A DNA stretch of 19,704 nt, taken from NCBI GenBank assembly GCA_050699035.1, contig JBOHDE010000052.1, positions 1 to 19,704 on the forward strand, written 5' to 3'. The position numbers were made by a program, and so were the translations under genes. Of the stretch, positions 16,375-19,704 are shown piece by piece. Under the pieces are notes generated by a model. That model had not been told where the DNA came from and did no database searches. It was given only the letters and a program-made list of their open reading frames with translations. The stretch is from WHTB01 sp050699035 (GTDB lineage: Bacteria > Actinomycetota > Actinomycetes > Propionibacteriales > Nocardioidaceae). Positions within the stretch are counted from its first letter, which is position 1. Each line of letters starts with the position of its first letter.

Positions 16375-17246
16375 GCGGCCAGCTTTCCGAGGAACTCGAG
16401 GCTGGCACGTACGTCGGCGATCGGCCCCTCGTCGGGCGCCGGCTCGGTGTCGAGCATCGCGTCCTGCTCCATCACGTACCAGCCGCGGTAGCCGCTGCCT
16501 TCGAGGGACGTGACGATCGCCGCGATGTCGATGTCGCCGGCACCGAGTGGGTGGTAGACGCCGCGCCGGACGGCCTCGGTGTAGCCGACCTCGCCGCGCT
16601 GCACCCGCCCGGCCAGCGCCGCGTCGACGTCCTTGAGGTGCGTGTGCGCGATGCGGTCGGGGACCTGGCGAGCGAGGTCGACCGGGTCGGTGCCGCCGAT
16701 CAGCAGGTGGCCGGTGTCGAGGCACAGCGGCACGTCGCTGCCGGCCAGGACGCGGTCGACCTCGTCGCGGCGCTGGACCATCGTGCCGACGTGCGGATGC
16801 AGGGTGGCGGTCACCCCGCGCTCGGCGGCAACGTCCCTGATCCGGTCCAGGTTTTCGAGCAGCGCCGCCCACTGGCCGTCGTCGAGGGTCGGCCGCTCGT
16901 CATACCCGTCGCGTCCGGTGGCGGCGGCGAGCACCAGGATGGTGGCGCCGGCGGCGGTGAGGTGCCGCAGCGCCGGCTCGATCGCGGGCAGCGGGTCCCC
17001 GTCGTGGAGTACGACCGGCACGAAGCCGCCGACCGCGTCCAAGTCGTACGACCGGAGCAGCGCCGCGGCCGCCTCCGGGTCGGTCGGCAAGAAGCTGTCC
17101 GGGCCGAGCTCGGTGGCGGCGATGTTGAGCTCGTGCATCTGACCGAGGACGGTTCGGGGCGGCAGCTGGTGGCCCCAGCCGGGGACCTCGCAGACGCCCC
17201 AGGAGATCGGGGCGGCGGCGATGCGGTCGGCCGCCGAACCGCTCAC
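16371..17246 (-). CDS. iolE: Inosose dehydratase-like sugar isomerase/epimerase (TIM barrel)
   Basis: The start is set at the GTG at 17246, seven bases after AGAGG. The frame is open further upstream to 17447, but that region is palindromic repeat DNA with no family sequence. The product is 291 residues of AP-endonuclease-2-like barrel: ISWGVCEVPGWG (14-25), ELGPDSFLP (46-54), HPHVGT (150-155), LDTGH (176-180), HTHLKDVD (201-208) and YHPLGAGDIDI. These fit IolE, which dehydrates 2-keto-myo-inositol. It is the only barrel isomerase in the block, with no separate iolH or iolI. The start region overlaps one copy of a 15-base direct repeat whose other copy is the end of the upstream iolG. Confidence 0.87.
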   Translation of the reverse strand: MSGSAADRIAAAPISWGVCEVPGWGHQLPPRTVLGQMHELNIAATELGPDSFLPTDPEAAAALLRSYDLDAVGGFVPVVLHDGDPLPAIEPALRHLTAAGATILVLAAATGRDGYDERPTLDDGQWAALLENLDRIRDVAAERGVTATLHPHVGTMVQRRDEVDRVLAGSDVPLCLDTGHLLIGGTDPVDLARQVPDRIAHTHLKDVDAALAGRVQRGEVGYTEAVRRGVYHPLGAGDIDIAAIVTSLEGSGYRGWYVMEQDAMLDTEPAPDEGPIADVRASLEFLGKLAA

Positions 17247-17258
17247 TTGCTCACCTCT

Positions 17259-17322
17259 CGTTGACTGGCGCGTTGCGTAGGTCCAGTGTCCGGTTTGTCC
17301 CGACGGAACGCGCCAGTCGATG
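17259..17322. repeat. Palindromic repeat family A, copy 2 (inverted relative to copy 1)
   Basis: Left arm 17259-17281 and right arm 17301-17322 are inverted copies with a few mismatches. Read on the minus strand, the 64 bases align almost base for base with 1126-1189, including the loop segment GGGACAAACCGGACAC. The conserved loop argues for shared ancestry, not chance convergence of two hairpins. It lies just upstream of iolE and in the mRNA would form a hairpin next to the iolE ribosome site. Confidence 0.85.
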
Positions 17323-17405
17323 AGGTGGGGTGCCGTTCCCGTACCCCGGCGCACGGCTGCCCGCAGGTCGCGCGCCCGGGTCGCGACCGGGCTGAGCCCA
17401 CCGCC

Positions 17406-17460
17406 GTAACCGACGAGTTTGCTGTCAAACGCGGCTGGCGACAGCAAACTCGTCGGTTAC
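17406..17460. repeat. Perfect 21-bp inverted repeat (family B)
   Basis: Arms 17406-17426 and 17440-17460 are exact inverted copies around a 13-base loop. They are AT-richer than the surroundings (CGACGAGTTTGCTGTC core). It lies inside the putative insertion between iolG and iolE. It could act as an attenuator or processing hairpin in the operon mRNA, or be another dispersed repeat unit. No second copy is in this window. Confidence 0.85.
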
Positions 17461-17559
17461 GAACATGCAGGCGTGGCCGGACCGGGCGGGTCTGCGCCCG
17501 CGGGGCGGTCAACCGGACCGGCTCGCGGCAGACCCACGCACACAACCAGCAGCAGAGCT

Positions 17560-18561
17560 TCACTTGCTCACCTCCGCGACCTCGACCCGACGCCCCTCAC
17601 GCCTGGACAGGTCAGCGGCCTCGGCGATGGAGAGGGCGGCGAGCGCCTCGTCGACCGTGCAGGGGCTGGGCGTCGTGCCCTTGGCGACCTCGATGAACGC
17701 GTTGACCTCCGCCAGGTAGGCCGGGGTGAACCGGACCCAGAAGTTGGGCCAGGGGTCGCCGGCGGGCAGGGTGGCGCCGTCCTCCGCGGACACCAGCGGG
17801 GTGCGCGCGTCGAGACCCACGGCGTACGTCGCCTTGGTGCCGGCCAGCTCCATCCGTACATCGTGACCGCCGCCGTTGTAGCGGGAGCCCTGGAGCGTCA
17901 CCAACGTGCCGTCGTCCAGCGTCAGCAGCGCTGCGGTGTTGTCCACGTCGTCGGCCTGCCGGAAGAAGTCGGCGCCGCGGTTCGACCCCAGCGCGACGAC
18001 GTCGACGACTTCGCGACCGGTGACCCAGCGGAGGATGTCGAAGTCGTGGATGTGGCAGTCGCGGTACATGCCGCCGCTGCGGGGGAGATAGTCCGGGTGC
18101 GGTGGCTCCTGGTCGGCGGTCACGAGATGCACCCGGTGCAGGTCGCCGATCGTGCCGTCGGCCAGTGCCTGCTTGGCGGTGCGATAGCCGTGGTCGAAGC
18201 GACGCTGGAAGCCGATCTGGACCGGCACCGCGGCCGCCTCGACCTCCGCCAGCACGCGCCGCGACTGGGTGACGTCGAGGGCCACCGGCTTCTCGCAGAA
18301 GGTGGGCAGCCCGGCCTGTACTGCTGTGGTGATCAGGTCGGCGTGGGCGTCGGTCGCGGTCGCGATGACCACCGCGTCGACGCCGCTGGTGAAGACCTCG
18401 TCGACAGCGTCGACACTCTCGCAGCCGAGCCGTTGCGCCGCCTCGTGCGCCCGGGACGCGATGGCGTCAGCCAGGACCAGGCTCTCGACGTCGGGATGCT
18501 GCCGCAGCACGGTCGCATGGCTGCTGCCGATCCGGCCGAGGCCCAGGACGCCGATGCGCAT
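17560..18561 (-). CDS. iolG: Inositol dehydrogenase-like Gfo/Idh/MocA oxidoreductase (promoter-proximal copy)
   Basis: The start is put at the ATG at 18561 because the Rossmann motif begins at once (MRIGVLGLGRIG). A TTG at 18597 with AAGGA upstream would add 12 residues and cannot be excluded. The product is 333 residues with CEKP (Lys91) and YRDCHIHDFDILRW, giving Asp168 and His172 as the catalytic pair. It is the first gene of the inositol block and diverges from the GntR regulator. It differs strongly from the distal dehydrogenase, so it may prefer another isomer (for example scyllo- or chiro-inositol) or a keto-inositol. Its last codons form one copy of the 15-base direct repeat. Confidence 0.82.
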   Translation of the reverse strand: MRIGVLGLGRIGSSHATVLRQHPDVESLVLADAIASRAHEAAQRLGCESVDAVDEVFTSGVDAVVIATATDAHADLITTAVQAGLPTFCEKPVALDVTQSRRVLAEVEAAAVPVQIGFQRRFDHGYRTAKQALADGTIGDLHRVHLVTADQEPPHPDYLPRSGGMYRDCHIHDFDILRWVTGREVVDVVALGSNRGADFFRQADDVDNTAALLTLDDGTLVTLQGSRYNGGGHDVRMELAGTKATYAVGLDARTPLVSAEDGATLPAGDPWPNFWVRFTPAYLAEVNAFIEVAKGTTPSPCTVDEALAALSIAEAADLSRREGRRVEVAEVSK

Positions 18562-18601
18562 GCCTGCAGTGTTGTACTCCAGATCGTCCGTCGTCAACGC
18601 T

Positions 18602-18630
18602 TTGTCCTTACATTCTGTCTTACTGACAAT
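18602..18630 (+). promoter_or_regulatory. Candidate gntR promoter and operator in the divergent gap
   Basis: TTGTCC (18602-18607) and GACAAT (18625-18630) are 17 bases apart, each matching four of six consensus bases, and point toward the regulator. The same stretch contains near-repeats TGTCCTTAC and TGTCTTAC and an interrupted TGTC-N5-GACA symmetry. A self-regulating GntR protein could therefore bind here and also cover the start of the iol operon. This is pattern reading only. Confidence 0.35.
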
Positions 18631-18647
18631 CGGTGTACGGTTTGGCC

Positions 18648-19388
18648 GTGGCCACCCCGTTCTCGATCTCGGTCGACCGGCGCTCGCCGGTCCCGCTGTA
18701 CTTCCAGGTGTCGCACCAGATCGAGGAAGCCATCGAGGCCGGCACGTTGGAGCCCGGCCACAAGCTCGACAACGAGATCGCGCTGGCCGACCGGCTCGGG
18801 TTGTCGCGCCCGACCATGCGGCGCGCGATCCAGGAGCTGGTCAACAAGGGGCTGCTGGTGCGCAAGCGCGGCGTCGGCACCCAGGTCGTGCATGGCCGGG
18901 TCCGCCGCGAGGTCGAGCTGACCAGCCTGTACGACGACCTGGAGCGGACCGGCCAGCAGCCACGGACCCAGGTGCTGGTCAACGCGGTCGAGCCGGCGCC
19001 GTTGGAGGTCGCGGACGAGCTCGGCCTGGAGGCCGACACCCCGGTGCTGCGGGTCGAGCGGCTACGGCTGGCCCGCGGCGAGCCGCTCGCCGTACTCCGC
19101 AACTGGCTGCCCCAGTCGGTGCTGTCCCCCACCGACGACGAGCTCGAGCAGCAGGGCCTGTACCAGATGATCCGCGCCAGCGGGACGCACATGCGCATCG
19201 CCCGCCAGCGGATCGGCGCACGCGGCGCGACGTCGGCGGAGGCGAAGCTGCTCGGCGAGCGGAAGAACGCGCCGCTGCTGACCATGCAGCGCACGACGTA
19301 CAACGACTCGGGCAACGCCGTCGAGTTCGGCAACCACGTCTACCGGGCCGAGACGTACTCCTTCGAGGTCACCCTGGTCGAGCGCTAA
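18648..19388 (+). CDS. GntR-family (HutC/UTRA type) regulator, likely of the inositol operon
   Basis: The start is taken as the GTG at 18648. A GTG five codons upstream (18633) is in frame but would nearly touch the candidate -10, and neither has a clear ribosome site, so the mRNA may be nearly leaderless. The product is 246 residues. Residues 12-80 are the GntR winged helix (PLYFQVSHQIEEAIEAGTL, EIALADRLGLSRPTMRRAIQELVNKGLL, RKRGVGTQVV). From about 95 to 240 is a UTRA ligand domain (LRVERLRLARGEPLAVLRNWLP, ending VYRAETYSFEVTL). Such proteins usually repress adjacent catabolic genes until a pathway sugar binds. The divergent position makes the iol block the likely target. Confidence 0.88.
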   Translation: MATPFSISVDRRSPVPLYFQVSHQIEEAIEAGTLEPGHKLDNEIALADRLGLSRPTMRRAIQELVNKGLLVRKRGVGTQVVHGRVRREVELTSLYDDLERTGQQPRTQVLVNAVEPAPLEVADELGLEADTPVLRVERLRLARGEPLAVLRNWLPQSVLSPTDDELEQQGLYQMIRASGTHMRIARQRIGARGATSAEAKLLGERKNAPLLTMQRTTYNDSGNAVEFGNHVYRAETYSFEVTLVER

Positions 19389-19528
19389 CCGCGACTGCAT
19401 CCCAGGAACACGTGCGCGCAAACGGCGCGAGTATTCGGGGACTGGAGCTGGCGCCGCACCCGTGTCCGGGGAAGTGGTGGTGCTCGGATGGCGGACTGTC
19501 CGCCGGCAGGCCGCGACGGAGGTGGAAT

Positions 19529-19548
19529 TTTGCCCAATTGGGCAAAAC
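19529..19548. repeat. Perfect 20-bp palindrome, family D copy 1
   Basis: TTTTGCCCAATTGGGCAAAA is fully self-complementary, about 140 bases after the regulator stop. Its 16-base core TTGCCCAATTGGGCAA recurs 51 bases further on. It could form a stem with an AATT loop, or be a symmetric protein-binding site. Confidence 0.85.
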
Positions 19549-19576
19549 TCGACCTCACATCGGCAAGGACCGGGTC

Positions 19577-19602
19577 GAAAATTGCCCAATTGGGCAATTT
19601 TC
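19577..19602. repeat. Perfect 26-bp palindrome, family D copy 2, terminator-like
   Basis: The 26 bases are exactly self-complementary and contain the same TTGCCCAATTGGGCAA core as the upstream copy. Each strand shows a GC stem followed by a short T-run (ATTTTC), so it may also act as a two-way terminator. The stretch 19389-19704 (316 bases) otherwise holds no convincing gene. A 6-base-pair hairpin (CCCGGA/TCCGGG, 19677-19691) lies near the window end. Confidence 0.85.
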
Positions 19603-19704
19603 TACGCACCATGGATCGGCGACCGGGGCGCACCCGCACCGAGCGACGCACCGACCGGACCCAATAACTGGACCGACCCGGAGCCTCCGGGAACGGCACG
19701 GGCC

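Larger units (their letters stand above)
17243..17574. mobile_element. Probable 302-bp insertion with 15-bp flanking direct repeats
   Basis: TCACTTGCTCACCTC occurs exactly at 17243-17257 and again at 17560-17574. One copy is the iolE start, the other the last codons of the upstream iolG. Deleting one copy plus the 302 bases between them (17258-17559) would leave iolG ending in a GTGA that is also the iolE start, preceded by GGAGG. The other catabolic junctions of this operon show the same overlapping or abutting design. The interior carries two strong palindromes and no protein gene. One palindrome begins one base inside the 17257 boundary. No terminal inverted repeats or transposase were seen, so the mechanism is unknown. 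Confidence 0.6.

Noticed and set aside
15431..16408. N-terminal extension of the aldolase frame across iolC
   Set aside because: The extra residues are an out-of-frame reading of iolC; the GTG at 15430 gives a normal-length protein and a GTGA overlap.
17423..17428. Perfect TTGACA -35-like hexamer on the minus strand at the edge of inverted repeat B
   Set aside because: No acceptable -10 lies at 15-19 bases from it, so an internal promoter for iolE is not supported.
17247..17447. N-terminal extension of the iolE frame up to 17447
   Set aside because: The extra 67 residues come from palindromic repeat DNA, show no family match, and a good ribosome site precedes the GTG at 17246.
19385..19699. 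Minus-strand 104-codon frame after the regulator
   Set aside because: It runs through both perfect palindromes and even overlaps the regulator's stop; composition is Arg/Pro-rich and no motif is recognisable.
1..19704. tRNA, rRNA, CRISPR array, riboswitch, integrase or transposase
   Set aside because: None seen when reading both strands; direct repeats are limited to the short elements listed.

Overview
The window is GC-rich DNA with tightly packed genes, many GTG starts and frequent GTGA/ATGA stop-start overlaps. This suggests a high-GC actinobacterium. Gene content and the style of the palindromic repeats would fit the Propionibacteriales (Nocardioides, Kribbella or Actinopolymorpha-like), but that placement is an impression and was not tested.

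Left flank (1-6191). It opens with the 3' part of a flavin-dependent berberine-bridge-type oxidase (+) and a small predicted membrane protein of YdjM/DUF457 type (+). A nested palindrome separates these from a convergent pair on the minus strand: a secreted gamma-glutamyltranspeptidase-family enzyme translationally coupled to an aminoglycoside-adenylyltransferase-like protein whose reading frame is broken once. Divergent from the transpeptidase is a plus-strand pair, an SDR oxidoreductase and a MerB-like (alkylmercury lyase family) protein.

Core (6337-19388). Ten collinear minus-strand genes encode what looks like a complete myo-inositol catabolic route with its own importer. In transcription order they are an inositol dehydrogenase (IolG-type), IolE, IolC, a class I aldolase-like protein, IolB, IolD, IolA/MmsA, then the lipoprotein, permease and ATPase of a sugar ABC importer, and a second IolG-type dehydrogenase. 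(Counting both dehydrogenases this is eleven CDSs.) A GntR/HutC-type regulator is transcribed divergently from the head of the block and is the likely local regulator. Inferred flow: import, oxidation to 2-keto-inositol (IolG), dehydration (IolE), ring hydrolysis (IolD), isomerisation (IolB), phosphorylation (IolC), cleavage (aldolase), then malonate/methylmalonate semialdehyde oxidation to an acyl-CoA (IolA).

The most striking non-coding structure lies between the first iolG and iolE. About 302 bp carrying two strong palindromes is bounded by an exact 15-bp direct repeat. Removing one repeat copy plus the 302 bp restores a GTGA stop-start overlap like those found through the rest of the operon. 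This looks like an insertion with target duplication. One of its palindromes recurs, inverted, about 16 kb away near position 1125. Other palindromic elements sit downstream of the regulator (twin AT-centred palindromes 51 bp apart) and between convergent genes. I saw no tRNA, rRNA, CRISPR array, transposase or integrase.
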